A stretch of DNA of 63,077 bases from a virus. Each line of letters starts with the position of its first letter. Within the stretch, counting starts at the first letter, position 1. Location: positions 1 through 63,077 of the IMG/VR virus record IMGVR_UViG_3300044627_000701, one strand, 5' to 3'. The notes under the pieces are model-generated. The model had not been told where the DNA came from and made no database searches. It worked only from the letters and a program-made list of their open reading frames with translations. This document shows, piece by piece, positions 37,123 to 45,629 of this stretch. The position numbers and the translations under genes were made by a program.

Positions 37123-37848
37123 ATGACTAAACGAGCTACACAAGACTACGACTACGACCAGATCAGAGCTTTTTTGGAAGCCCACCCCGGAGACGAGCTT
37201 AAGGTGGTTGGTTATAAGCTGGGCATACCCACCAAGGCAGTCTGGCGTGTTTTCCAGTTGGATGCGCGCAAGGAAGACCCAGACTACGCTCCGCGTACCA
37301 AGACGAGCCTGATACTGAAGTATATGCAGGCGCACCCCCGGTGTGGTAACCTCCGCATTGCCGAAGTCATAGGCGCTAGTCGGGCGCTTGTGAACGACAC
37401 GCGCAGGCTGTGGAAAGACCTAATCGAAGACCCGATCACTGCTCCGCACTACGCGCCGGTCAAGCCGGCCAAGCGGTGTATTGAGTCTGCTCCCATGTAC
37501 CGGGTATTACAGTCGGAGCTGGAGTCTAACCCCATCTACCGGGCCCAGCAGCCGAAGTCCGAGCCCGTCGCCTGCGAGGGCAACACCATCGAGCAAGTGC
37601 TGGTCGAGCGTGGCAAGGACTACGGCGACTATGCTAGCAAGGCGCAGTTCATTCAGGGTGTGAAGTATCTTATGCGGAGCAGCCCCAGCTGGGAAGCCAT
37701 GGATGCTGATATGCGTGAGAGTATGGAGATGATCGCCCACAAGATGGGGCGTGTCGTGTACGGCGACCCGACGCACAAGGATAACTTCCTTGATATCGCT
37801 GGTTACGCCAAGCTGGTCGCAGACCGGCTTCAAGACAACGCAAACTGA
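37123..37848 (+). CDS. HTH-containing protein with a DUF6378-like C-terminus
   Basis: This 241-aa protein has two N-terminal HTH-like helices (DQIRAFLEAHPGDELKVVGY; AEVIGASRALVNDTRRLWKD). After a linker comes a C-terminal domain ERGKDYGDYASKAQFIQGVK, MEMIAHKMGRVVYGDPTHKD and NFLDIAGYAKLVADRL, which fits DUF6378, a MazG-like all-helical phage family. It may hydrolyse or bind nucleotides while its N-terminus contacts DNA. Its start has AAGGAGCAGACC. Confidence 0.72.
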   Translation: MTKRATQDYDYDQIRAFLEAHPGDELKVVGYKLGIPTKAVWRVFQLDARKEDPDYAPRTKTSLILKYMQAHPRCGNLRIAEVIGASRALVNDTRRLWKDLIEDPITAPHYAPVKPAKRCIESAPMYRVLQSELESNPIYRAQQPKSEPVACEGNTIEQVLVERGKDYGDYASKAQFIQGVKYLMRSSPSWEAMDADMRESMEMIAHKMGRVVYGDPTHKDNFLDIAGYAKLVADRLQDNAN

Positions 37849-37858
37849 GGAGGAAGCT

Positions 37859-38161
37859 ATGTCATGGTACAACCCATGGGGCGAAGCCCGCGAACTACGA
37901 GTGAAGCTGGCCGAGGCTGAGCAGACTTATGTTAGGCTGACTAAGCAGATCAAAGAGCTTGAGACCGTCAATAAAGAGCTTAAGTTCATCAGTAAAGAAA
38001 ACGAGCGTGAGCTTGACCTGCTTGAGTTCGATTTGGGAGAACTTAAAGAGGCATATGCAAAGCTTCATGAACGGACCGTTGGCTTAGAGAAAGCATTGGC
38101 TGAAGCCAGTAAGAATGATATACGTGACGGCAACGGTCGTTTTAGGAAAGCTAAGAAGTAA
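37859..38161 (+). CDS. Coiled-coil protein
   Basis: ATG 37859 (MSWYNPWGEARELRVKLAEA) gives 100 aa. Residues about 10-90 form a long coiled coil (KELKFISKENERELDLLEFD, LGELKEAYAKLHERTVGLEK). It ends with a basic tail (GNGRFRKAKK). Its stop and the next start overlap by one base. It probably binds a neighbouring replication protein. Function unknown. Confidence 0.7.
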   Translation: MSWYNPWGEARELRVKLAEAEQTYVRLTKQIKELETVNKELKFISKENERELDLLEFDLGELKEAYAKLHERTVGLEKALAEASKNDIRDGNGRFRKAKK

Positions 38162-38826
38162 TGACAGCGTGGTCCTATAGCAGCATCAAAACCTTCGACC
38201 AATGTCCGAAGAAGTACTTCCACCTGAAGGTGGTCAAGGACGTCAAGGACGAGGCGGGGGAAGCTGCTGACTATGGGACCGCCGTCCACGAAGCGGCTGA
38301 GTTATTCATCACGCAGGGGGCACCCATCCCCGAGAAGTTCGCCTTCATGCGCCCCATCGTGGAACCACTGGCGAAGAAGCAAGGCACCAAGTACGCCGAA
38401 ATCAAGATTGGCGTGTCCAAGGCGCTGGAGCCGCGAGGCTTTTTTGACAAGGACGTCTGGTATCGGGGTATCGCTGACTTGCTCATCGTGAACGGTAGCA
38501 AGGCGTGGCTGGTGGACTACAAGACAGGCAAGAACGCCAAGTACGCGGACATCAAACAGCTGGACCTGCTGGCGGGAGCCATCTTCGTCCACTTCCCCAA
38601 GGTAGAGACCATCAACTCTGCTCTCCTGTACGTTGTCAGTCAGGAGATGCCGAGGAAGATTCACCACAGGCAGCACCTGCCCACCTACATGGGTGTGTTC
38701 GATGACCAGCTGGACCGGCTGGAGGCGGCTAAGGAGAACGGCGTGTGGAACGCTAACCCCAGCGGGCTGTGTGGTTGGTGCCCGGTCGAGACGTGCGAAC
38801 ACTGGCGACCACGGAGGCGTGGATGA
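38161..38826 (+). CDS. RecB/Cas4-like nuclease with putative Fe-S cluster
   Basis: This 221-aa protein is a PD-(D/E)XK nuclease of the RecB/Cas4 superfamily. It has SYSSIKTFDQCPKKYF (Cys15), ADYGTAVHEAAELF (His43), WYRGIADLLIV (Asp106), WLVDYKTGK (Asp119, Lys121), and QLDLLAGAIF. Cysteines 204, 207 and 212 (GLCGWCPVETCEHW) with Cys15 form a likely 4Fe-4S site like that of Cas4 and AddB. Such phage enzymes degrade or resect DNA ends during recombination. It lies directly upstream of small genes and the SNF2 helicase, with which it may cooperate. Confidence 0.88.
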   Translation: MTAWSYSSIKTFDQCPKKYFHLKVVKDVKDEAGEAADYGTAVHEAAELFITQGAPIPEKFAFMRPIVEPLAKKQGTKYAEIKIGVSKALEPRGFFDKDVWYRGIADLLIVNGSKAWLVDYKTGKNAKYADIKQLDLLAGAIFVHFPKVETINSALLYVVSQEMPRKIHHRQHLPTYMGVFDDQLDRLEAAKENGVWNANPSGLCGWCPVETCEHWRPRRRG

Positions 38827-39026
38827 AACTGCTGAGCCTGAAGGCAAGCCTTGATGGCTACCACCAGAGTAGGGCTAACAAGCACGGCTACCTGTACTAC
38901 CTTACCCGAGTAATCGGGCCGAGCCAAGCGTGGCCGGATGTGGTAGAAGCCAAGTCGATTTCCACGGGGCGCACCGTCACACTGTCGGCCCCGTTCTTCG
39001 AGACGAAGGAGGTAGAGGGTGGCTAG
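38823..39026 (+). CDS. Small early hypothetical protein
   Basis: ATG 38823 overlaps the nuclease stop (ATGA). The 67-aa protein reads MKLLSLKASLDGYHQSRANK, YLYYLTRVIGPSQAWPDVVE and a beta C-terminus. It is basic/aromatic and has no cysteine. Its end overlaps the next gene by eight bases. Function unknown. Confidence 0.62.
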   Translation: MKLLSLKASLDGYHQSRANKHGYLYYLTRVIGPSQAWPDVVEAKSISTGRTVTLSAPFFETKEVEGG

Positions 39027-39303
39027 GGATTACAAGTCGGAGTACGAAAAGTACCAAGGCACCCCGGAGCAGAAGAAGAACCGGGCCAAGCGCAACGCTG
39101 CCCGAGCCAAGCTCATGAAGACCGGCAAGGTCAAGAAGGGCGATGGCATGGACGTGGCCCACGTCCGCGCGTTTGATAAGGGCGGCACCAACGGTGATGG
39201 TCTGCGGGCCGAGCCGAAGTCTAAGAACCGCTCGTTCAAGCGGGACAGCAAAGGCAACCTCGTGTCGGAGGTTAGCGCACGAGAGCGTAAGCGCTCGAAG
39301 TAA
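39019..39303 (+). CDS. HNH-like basic protein
   Basis: This 94-aa protein starts with GTG. It contains a Lys/Arg-rich N-terminus (QKKNRAKRNAARAKLMKTG) and the segment DGMDVAHVRAFDKGGTNGDG followed by SKNRSFKRDSKG, similar to the D-x-H...GG-x-N...NRS pattern of small HNH-like phage proteins. One His and one Asn of the HNH motif are visible. Nicking or DNA binding is plausible. It precedes the SNF2 helicase. Confidence 0.7.
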   Translation: MARDYKSEYEKYQGTPEQKKNRAKRNAARAKLMKTGKVKKGDGMDVAHVRAFDKGGTNGDGLRAEPKSKNRSFKRDSKGNLVSEVSARERKRSK

Positions 39304-39321
39304 CAAGCTAGGAGCAAACTA

Positions 39322-40863
39322 GTGCAGATTATCGAAGACAAGGCGCTGCTCGTCAGCGTTGACGACCCGTCTGTTATTACATCTGTAGTAACAAAGAGCG
39401 CTAACACCAGTGAGGGTGTGTTGGTGAACTGGGGGCACAAGGAAGCGGAAGCCTTGGTGAAGCTGGGGCTGGATGCCCCGTCGCCCATCCTGCGCGACTA
39501 TAAGTGGACCGGGCGCTACACCCCCTTCGACCACCAGAAGGTTACGTCTTCGTTCCTGTCGCTGCGCGAGCGGGCGTTCTGTTTCAACGAGCAAGGTACG
39601 GGTAAGACCGCCAGCGTCATCTGGGCTGCCGACTACCTGATGAAGAAGGGGCTTGTGAAGCGCGCCCTTGTGCTGTGCCCGCTGTCCATCATGAAGTCGG
39701 CATGGCAGCAAGACGTCTTTAAGTTTGCCATGCACCGGTCGTGTAGCGTGGCACACGGTAGCGCCAAGCAGCGTGAGAAGGTTATCCAAGCCGGGGCAGA
39801 CATTGTCGTCATCAACTTTGATGGCGTGGCGACCGCGCTAGATGCAATCATGGCTGGGGGGTTCGACCTCATCGTCGTGGACGAGGCGTCGGCCTACAAG
39901 AACGCCCAGACCAACCGCTGGAAAATCCTGAACAGGATCGTGAAAAATACTAGTCCCCGCATCTGGATGCTTACGGGTACGCCGGCAGCACAATCACCAC
40001 TGGATGCCTACGGTCTGGCGCGGCTCTTGGAGACACCCAAGTGCCCGAAATATTTTGGGCCTTTCCGCGACAGCGTGATGATGTCGGTCAGCAAGTTCAA
40101 GTGGGCACCTAAGCCCCACGCGAACAAGGTCGTGCATGAGATGCTTCAGCCGGCGATACGGTTCGAGAAGAAGGACTGCCTTGACCTGCCAGACGTTGTC
40201 CACGTCGAGCGGGAGGTGGAGATGACCCCCCAGCAGAAGAAGTACTACAACCAGCTCAAGAGCCAGCTGCTCATCGAGGCAGCGGGTGAAGAGGTCAGCG
40301 CCGTCAACGCCGCCGGACGGGTGAACAAGCTACTCCAGATCAGCGGAGGCGCGGTCTACACGGACGATGGGCAGGTGCTGGAGTTCGACGTCTCCAACCG
40401 TATCACGGCGGTGCTGGAGATTATCAACGAGACGTCCAACAAGGTGCTGGTCTTTGTACCCTTCACCCACACCATCGACATACTGGTAGCCAGACTGGAG
40501 AAGGAAGGCATCAGCTGCGCTCTCATTAGTGGTAAGGTGCCGGTCAATCGCCGCAGCGATATCGTTACCAAGTTCCAGAACGACCCCGACCCAAAGGTGC
40601 TGGTTATCCAGCCGCAGGCCGCCAGTCACGGCCTTACCCTTACGGCAGCAGACACAATCATCTGGTACGCGCCTGTAACATCGGTGGAGACCTACCTCCA
40701 AGCCAACGCCCGCATCAACCGTCCCGGCCAGAAGAACGCCATGACGATCATGCACATCCGGGGCAGCGAGGTGGAGTCCCGCCTGTACAAGATGCTTCAG
40801 GGTAACATCGAAAACCACGAACGGTTGATCGACCTGTACAGAAATATACTTGACACGGTCTAA
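39322..40863 (+). CDS. SNF2-type superfamily 2 helicase/ATPase
   Basis: This 513-aa protein starts with GTG behind AGGAGCAAACTA. It has Q-like HQKV, Walker A (NEQGTGKTAS, about 89-98), motif Ia (LVLCPLSIMKSAWQ), Walker B DEAS (FDLIVVDEASAYKN, 181-194), motif III (WMLTGTPA), and helicase C motifs V-VI (QAASHGLTLTAADT, QANARINRPGQK). It is a DNA translocase of the SNF2 group, expected to remodel protein-DNA complexes or act in replication-coupled recombination. The next promoter starts inside its last codons. Confidence 0.92.
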   Translation: MQIIEDKALLVSVDDPSVITSVVTKSANTSEGVLVNWGHKEAEALVKLGLDAPSPILRDYKWTGRYTPFDHQKVTSSFLSLRERAFCFNEQGTGKTASVIWAADYLMKKGLVKRALVLCPLSIMKSAWQQDVFKFAMHRSCSVAHGSAKQREKVIQAGADIVVINFDGVATALDAIMAGGFDLIVVDEASAYKNAQTNRWKILNRIVKNTSPRIWMLTGTPAAQSPLDAYGLARLLETPKCPKYFGPFRDSVMMSVSKFKWAPKPHANKVVHEMLQPAIRFEKKDCLDLPDVVHVEREVEMTPQQKKYYNQLKSQLLIEAAGEEVSAVNAAGRVNKLLQISGGAVYTDDGQVLEFDVSNRITAVLEIINETSNKVLVFVPFTHTIDILVARLEKEGISCALISGKVPVNRRSDIVTKFQNDPDPKVLVIQPQAASHGLTLTAADTIIWYAPVTSVETYLQANARINRPGQKNAMTIMHIRGSEVESRLYKMLQGNIENHERLIDLYRNILDTV

Positions 40864-40878
40864 GACCGCTGCTACACA
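40850..40878 (+). promoter_or_regulatory. Promoter for SSB/primase genes
   Basis: TTGACA, a 17-bp spacer ending TGC, and TACACA: the same TTGACA-N17(TGC)-TACAnn layout as the promoters at 26023 and 27344. It overlaps the last codons of the helicase gene and lies 30 bp before ATG 40908. Confidence 0.65.
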
Positions 40879-40907
40879 AACAACCCCGGCAACCGAAGGA
40901 GCAAACC

Positions 40908-41318
40908 ATGTCGGACTCAGTAAGTATCGAAGAGATGGTGGAGGCGTACCGAAAGGTGCGTGATGCCATCGCCAAGCGTAAAGAAGATTTTGAGTTGAAG
41001 ATGGAGGAGATGGAGAAAAGCCTTGCGGTTATCTCCGCCGCTATCTTGGAGTTCTGTAACGCGCACAATCTGGATAGCGTTAAGACCCCGATGGGGACTG
41101 TGTCGCGTCGCGTTCAGACCCGCTACTGGACCAACGACTGGGAGTCCATGTACAACTTCGTAGTCGAGAATAACGTCCCGTTTATCCTCGAAAAGCGTAT
41201 CCATAACGGGAACATGCAGCAGGTGCTGGACGAGAACCCAGACCTGATGCCGGCGGGCCTTCAGCTCGACCGCAAGTTTGTAATCCAAGTCCGCAAACCC
41301 ACCAAAAAGGGCGAATAA
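40908..41318 (+). CDS. Conserved-type helical phage protein (Gp157/Gam-like pattern)
   Basis: This 136-aa protein has an N-terminal coiled coil (IAKRKEDFELKMEEMEKSLA), then SVKTPMGTVSRRVQTRYWTN, DWESMYNFVVENNVPFILEK and a C-terminal PAGLQLDRKFVIQVRK. This resembles small phage proteins with a T-P-x-G-T and D-W-x-x-F/Y pattern, near ssDNA-binding proteins. A nuclease-inhibitor or ssDNA-related role is possible. It follows promoter 40850 and an AAGGAGCAAACC site. Confidence 0.7.
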   Translation: MSDSVSIEEMVEAYRKVRDAIAKRKEDFELKMEEMEKSLAVISAAILEFCNAHNLDSVKTPMGTVSRRVQTRYWTNDWESMYNFVVENNVPFILEKRIHNGNMQQVLDENPDLMPAGLQLDRKFVIQVRKPTKKGE

Positions 41319-41320
41319 CC

Positions 41321-42265
41321 ATGAGCAACCTGACTATTTTCCAAGACCCGTCCAACCTGCCCACCGTCCGCCGCCAGTCTAAGCTGCTGGACAAGATGGG
41401 TAGCAACGGCGGTAGCCTGCGCCGCATCGCGCTGAACACCAACGGCACCTTCAAGCGTATCGTGGGTGGTGAGCAGATTGGCAAGGCAGTCCCGCACCAG
41501 TTGGACGTCATCGTCGTTGACCTGCTGGCTGAGCCGTCGCGCCAGTTCTACGCCTCCAAGTATGACCCCAGCGCGCAGGCCACGCTGCCTGACTGCTGGT
41601 CGAACGATGGCAAGACCCCGGATGCCAAGGCCGCTGGTAAGCCTGCTTCCTCCTGCGCCGCCTGCCCTAAGAACGTCGAAGGCTCTGGCGAAAATGGTAA
41701 GGGCCGCGCCTGCCGCTTCCTGCGCCGCATCGCTGTGCTGGTGGTTGGTGACCCGTCTGGCGAAGTCTACCAGATGCAAATCCCGGCTGCTTCGCTCTTT
41801 GGTAAGGGCACCGACAACGTCCACCCGTTCGAGAGCTACAAGAAGTTCCTGATGGCCAACGGCGAAGCTGTGGATACTGTCGTCACCCGTGTGATGTACG
41901 ACCTCGACGCGGACACCATGAAGCTGAAGTTCACCCCCGTGCGTCTGCTGACCGAGGTGGAAGCTGGCTTTGTGGACGCTGCACAGGAAGACCCGGAGAC
42001 CAAGCGTTACGTGGGTCTGTCCGTGGCGGAAACCGGTGGTGCCACTAAGGCTATCGCTGCTCCTGCCGAACCGAAGACGGTTGAAGCCAAGGCTATCTCC
42101 GCTGCACCTGCGGGTAACCCCTTCGGTGACGAAGAGGAAGAGGAGGAAGCTCCGGTGAAGCGCGCTGCGCCTAAGCGTAACGTGGCCGACACTGCTACCG
42201 CCAAGCCCGAGCTGAAGCAGGCCATGGCTTCGTGGCTGGATGATGGTGAGGACGAGGGAGAATAA
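41321..42265 (+). CDS. ssDNA-binding-like protein
   Basis: This 314-aa protein has SLRRIALNTNGTFKRIVGGE, SRQFYASKYDP and a Cys cluster (Cys92 in DCWSNDG; Cys112/Cys115 in SSCAACPKN; Cys131 in RACRFLRR) that could bind zinc. The C-terminal region is acidic (DEEEEEEAPVK and DDGEDEGE), like the tail of ssDNA-binding proteins that recruit partners. A family with these traits occurs beside replication genes of other phages. It likely coats ssDNA during replication. Confidence 0.72.
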   Translation: MSNLTIFQDPSNLPTVRRQSKLLDKMGSNGGSLRRIALNTNGTFKRIVGGEQIGKAVPHQLDVIVVDLLAEPSRQFYASKYDPSAQATLPDCWSNDGKTPDAKAAGKPASSCAACPKNVEGSGENGKGRACRFLRRIAVLVVGDPSGEVYQMQIPAASLFGKGTDNVHPFESYKKFLMANGEAVDTVVTRVMYDLDADTMKLKFTPVRLLTEVEAGFVDAAQEDPETKRYVGLSVAETGGATKAIAAPAEPKTVEAKAISAAPAGNPFGDEEEEEEAPVKRAAPKRNVADTATAKPELKQAMASWLDDGEDEGE

Positions 42266-42268
42266 GCC

Positions 42269-42496
42269 ATGCGCGGCTACAGTATCGAAGTAGCCGAGGC
42301 TATCTGGAAAGGGGATAGGTCCCGTCTAGGAGTGCGCTTGGGCAAAGCTTGCATTGAGCGCCGTGTCCCGGTGACGAAAGTCGCCGGGGCCCTAGGGGTG
42401 ACTCGCCAAACGATCTATAACTGGTTCGTAGGCGCGTACGACCCTGCCGAGTCCCATCGGGAAGCGGTAGAGAAGTTTTTAGCCAGTCTCGACTAA
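42269..42496 (+). CDS. Small HTH DNA-binding protein
   Basis: This 75-aa protein contains a Cro/CI-like HTH (PVTKVAGALGVTRQTIYNWF, about residues 34-53) and a C-terminal helix. It follows the ssDNA-binding-like gene by three bases. Candidate phage regulator; it could bind the palindrome sites or the hexamer cluster. Other HTH candidates exist (36148-36333, 37123-37848). Confidence 0.78.
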   Translation: MRGYSIEVAEAIWKGDRSRLGVRLGKACIERRVPVTKVAGALGVTRQTIYNWFVGAYDPAESHREAVEKFLASLD

Positions 42497-42552
42497 CACA
42501 CGCAAAGAGAGCAGAACTGGCGGGTTTTCCCCGCAGCGGTGAGTGACGCCCT

Positions 42553-45351
42553 ATGGACTTCGACCTTCTACAGCACGTCCAGCCCGCGTCTGGCCATATC
42601 GCCATTGTCGGTATCAAGGACGGGTATGTACGGCAGACGCTCGTACCGACCCGAGAAGAGGCGGACGCAGCAATCGAGACTTATTTACGGGGAGGTAGGG
42701 ATGTATATTTCGGTGTAGCAAAGTACGTAGAGCCAACCAGCAGGACTCAGGAAAACGTACAGGCTCTCAAGGCTTTCTGGCTGGACATCGACTGCGGTCC
42801 GAACAAGGACTACGACGACCAAGGGCAGGGGCTTCAAGCGTTACGGGACTTCTGCACGACCGTAGGTCTGCCCCGTCCTACCTTGGTGGACTCCGGTCAT
42901 GGCTGGCACGTCTACTGGGCGCTGAACCAAGAAGTTAGCCGTGCACAGTGGGAGCCAGTGGCTTCACGGCTGCGCGAGGTCTGCCGCACCCAAGGGTTGC
43001 GCGTGGATGAGAAGGTCTTTGAGGCGGCGCGCATCCTGCGCATACCGGGCACGTTCAACTTGAAGCGCGGCGGGCAGGCTCCTGTCACCGTGGCGCATGT
43101 CGGGGACCTTATCGACTTCGACGACTTTTGTGGGTTGCTTGGTGTAGCACCACCGGCAGCGCCCAAGTCTATCTTCGACCCGAACTTCAAGGCCCCGCCC
43201 CAGCAGCAGGCTATGCTGGACGGGGTAGGCTACAGCTTCAAGCGTATCATGAAGCGGACCGCCAGCGGTGATGGCTGCGCCCAGCTGGCTCACGCCTACA
43301 CCAATAGGGAGACGGTGGACTATAACGAGTGGTTCTACGCCCTGTCAGTGGCGGCGTTGTGCGAGGATGCCTCCACGGCGGTTCACCTGATGTCGGACGG
43401 TCACCCCGGCTACGACCCGGAAGAGGTGGACAGGAAGGTAGCCACCATCCGGAAGGCGACTAGCTGCACCCGGTACAAGGCCACAAGCCCGGACCGCTGC
43501 GAAGGGTGCAAGCACTTCGGCAAAATCTTCGGTCCGCGCGACCTAGGTAAAATCCCCAAAGTGGCCGCCAACAATATCAAGGTGGAGGAGATACTAGGGG
43601 AGGTCCGGACGTTCGAGATACCTGAGTACCCCACACCCTATTACCGGGGCGAAGGCGGCGGTGTCTGGGTACTGCCGCAAAAGAACGAAGCCGGAGAGCA
43701 ACCGGACCCAGTCTGTATCTACCCCTTTGACCTGTATGTGGTGAAGCGCATCACGGACCGCGTCGACGGGGGATACAAAGACCACGTGCTTATTCGCCTG
43801 CACCTACCCAACGACGGGATACGGGAGTTCACGCTCCCCATGATGAAGGTCTCGGTCTTTGATGAGTTCCGCAAGATAATGGCGGACGGGGGTGCTTACC
43901 TGCGGGGGAAGAAAGCCAACATACTACACGACTACATCATGTCATCGGCGGATATGCGCCTAAAGAAGGATAAGGCAGAAATCATGAGACAGCAATTTGG
44001 ATGGGTAGAGAACAACAGCCGGTTCGTCATTGGCGACCAAGAGATTACCGCGACGGGGCACGTCTACTCGCCGCCGTCAAAGGTCACGCAGAAGCTGGCC
44101 AAGTTCATTGGTCCGGTGGGTACGCTGGATAAGTGGAAAGAAGCAGCGGCGATGTTTAACGTGCCGGGTATGGAGCCTCATGCGTTCGCAGCGCTGAGTG
44201 CCTTCGGCGCTCCGCTTCTGAAGTTCCTTAACCAGACTGGTGCGGTCATCAACTTGTACAACCCACGCTCTGGTACGGGTAAGTCGACCGTGCTTAACTT
44301 GGTCAACAGCGTCTATGGGCACCCTAAGAACCTGCGGCTGGCGCAGAAGGACACGCTTAACGGGCGACTGCTCTGGGTGGGTATCCTTAACAACCTGCCT
44401 GCGACCATGGACGAGCTGACCAACATGTCGCCGGAGGAATACTCCGAGCTGCTCTACGGCCTGTCTAACGGTAAGGGCAAAGAGCGCATGGTGTCGGGCA
44501 CCAACGAGCTGCGCGAGAACAACACCACATGGCAGACCATCACCGTGTCCACGGCCAACGCATCGTTTGCGGAAAAGCTGTCCGTGTTGAAGCGCGCTCC
44601 AGAAGGTGAGTTGATGCGCCTCATCGAGTACCCCATCGGCCTCGTCGAGTCTGTCGGCACCGAGTACGGCAAGCAGATGTTCGACATGGTGTTGATGGAG
44701 AACTACGGCCACGCTGGTCCTATCTTCCTACGGCACATCATCTCCAAGCTGCCAGAGGTACTGGCGAAACTGGAGAGCACACAGGCCAAGATCGACCGGG
44801 AACTGAAGCTGCTCCCCCGTGAGCGCTTCTGGTCTGCCACCATCGCTGCCAACCTTGTCGGGGCTATCTACGCCAAAGAGTGTGGTCTGATTACGTGGGA
44901 CCTGAAACGCATCTATCTGTGGGTCTGCCAGCGGCTTGAGATTATGCGTGGAGAGACCGAAGCCCCACTGGATGACGTCGAGCAGGTTCTGGGCGACTAC
45001 TTGTATCGCAGCATACAGAACATCTTGGTCATCGACGACGGCGATGCGCGCAGCAAGGCCAAGCCGCTGCCGAAGCGCGAACCCAAGGGTGAGCTGCTGG
45101 TGCGTATCGAGCCAAACACCAAGATGATGTACGTCTCGGTCAAGCAGTTTAAGGAATATTGTGTGCGGTTCCAGATCAGCTACGCGGAGACGACGCGCAA
45201 GCTGAAGGAGAAGGGCCGCCTCCTGAAGAGCGACACCTACCGTCTGACCAAGGGCACCAATGTTACGGTGGACCCCGTTCACTGCCTGTACCTGAAGGTG
45301 GATGAGGATATGCTCGACTTGGAGGTATACACCAAGACCGATGAAGATTGA
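42553..45351 (+). CDS. Primase-helicase (RepB-like primase plus DUF927 ATPase)
   Basis: This 932-aa protein has an N-terminal primase-like domain (AFWLDIDCGPNKDY, about 74-87; HGWHVYWALN, about 116-125; RILRIPGTFNLKRG). A Cys motif (SCTRYKATSPDRCEGCKHFG) and a linker follow. The C-terminal superfamily 3/DUF927-like ATPase has LYNPRSGTGKSTVLNLVNSV (Walker A about 573-580), NNLPATMDELTN and YGLSNGKGKERM. It would prime and unwind at forks. No separate DnaB or T7 gp4-type helicase is seen, so this is likely the main one. Its stop lies inside the following small gene. Confidence 0.88.
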   Translation: MDFDLLQHVQPASGHIAIVGIKDGYVRQTLVPTREEADAAIETYLRGGRDVYFGVAKYVEPTSRTQENVQALKAFWLDIDCGPNKDYDDQGQGLQALRDFCTTVGLPRPTLVDSGHGWHVYWALNQEVSRAQWEPVASRLREVCRTQGLRVDEKVFEAARILRIPGTFNLKRGGQAPVTVAHVGDLIDFDDFCGLLGVAPPAAPKSIFDPNFKAPPQQQAMLDGVGYSFKRIMKRTASGDGCAQLAHAYTNRETVDYNEWFYALSVAALCEDASTAVHLMSDGHPGYDPEEVDRKVATIRKATSCTRYKATSPDRCEGCKHFGKIFGPRDLGKIPKVAANNIKVEEILGEVRTFEIPEYPTPYYRGEGGGVWVLPQKNEAGEQPDPVCIYPFDLYVVKRITDRVDGGYKDHVLIRLHLPNDGIREFTLPMMKVSVFDEFRKIMADGGAYLRGKKANILHDYIMSSADMRLKKDKAEIMRQQFGWVENNSRFVIGDQEITATGHVYSPPSKVTQKLAKFIGPVGTLDKWKEAAAMFNVPGMEPHAFAALSAFGAPLLKFLNQTGAVINLYNPRSGTGKSTVLNLVNSVYGHPKNLRLAQKDTLNGRLLWVGILNNLPATMDELTNMSPEEYSELLYGLSNGKGKERMVSGTNELRENNTTWQTITVSTANASFAEKLSVLKRAPEGELMRLIEYPIGLVESVGTEYGKQMFDMVLMENYGHAGPIFLRHIISKLPEVLAKLESTQAKIDRELKLLPRERFWSATIAANLVGAIYAKECGLITWDLKRIYLWVCQRLEIMRGETEAPLDDVEQVLGDYLYRSIQNILVIDDGDARSKAKPLPKREPKGELLVRIEPNTKMMYVSVKQFKEYCVRFQISYAETTRKLKEKGRLLKSDTYRLTKGTNVTVDPVHCLYLKVDEDMLDLEVYTKTDED

Positions 45352-45535
45352 GGGTGTCTTCTACGACATAGACTGGGTGACCTTCCCGAAGGGGCACTCA
45401 GTCTTCATTCCCTGCTTGGATACCCAAGCCGGTAAGGAGGACGTCTACCAAGAGGCCCAACGTCTGGAGGTGGCCGTATTCGTTCGAGGAGAGACGCATA
45501 ACAGCATAAAGGGGTTGCGTCTCTGGAGGCTCTAA
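45341..45535 (+). CDS. Last early gene, 64-aa hypothetical
   Basis: ATG 45341 (MKIEGVFYDIDWVTFPKGHS) overlaps the primase-helicase stop by 11 bp. It is a compact mixed alpha/beta sequence with one Cys (FIPCLDTQAGKEDVYQEAQR), ending NSIKGLRLWRL. It is the last gene before the convergent terminator. No family recognised. Confidence 0.68.
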   Translation: MKIEGVFYDIDWVTFPKGHSVFIPCLDTQAGKEDVYQEAQRLEVAVFVRGETHNSIKGLRLWRL

Positions 45536-45581
45536 GATAATAGTGGAGCTGGAAGTTTGCTCCTTCCGTGTTGCACCCCCT

Positions 45582-45629
45582 CCCGCCGGCTGTAGGTCTC
45601 CCCCATGACCTCGCCGGCGGGATTTTTTT
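45582..45629 (+). terminator. Terminator between the converging arms
   Basis: A 9-bp stem (CCCGCCGGC with GCCGGCGGG) with an inner five-pair stem (AGGTC with GACCT) is followed by A and seven T on the plus strand. It ends early transcription just before the stop of the giant late gene. The minus strand lacks a T-run after the hairpin, so termination of the late arm is less certain. Confidence 0.9.
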
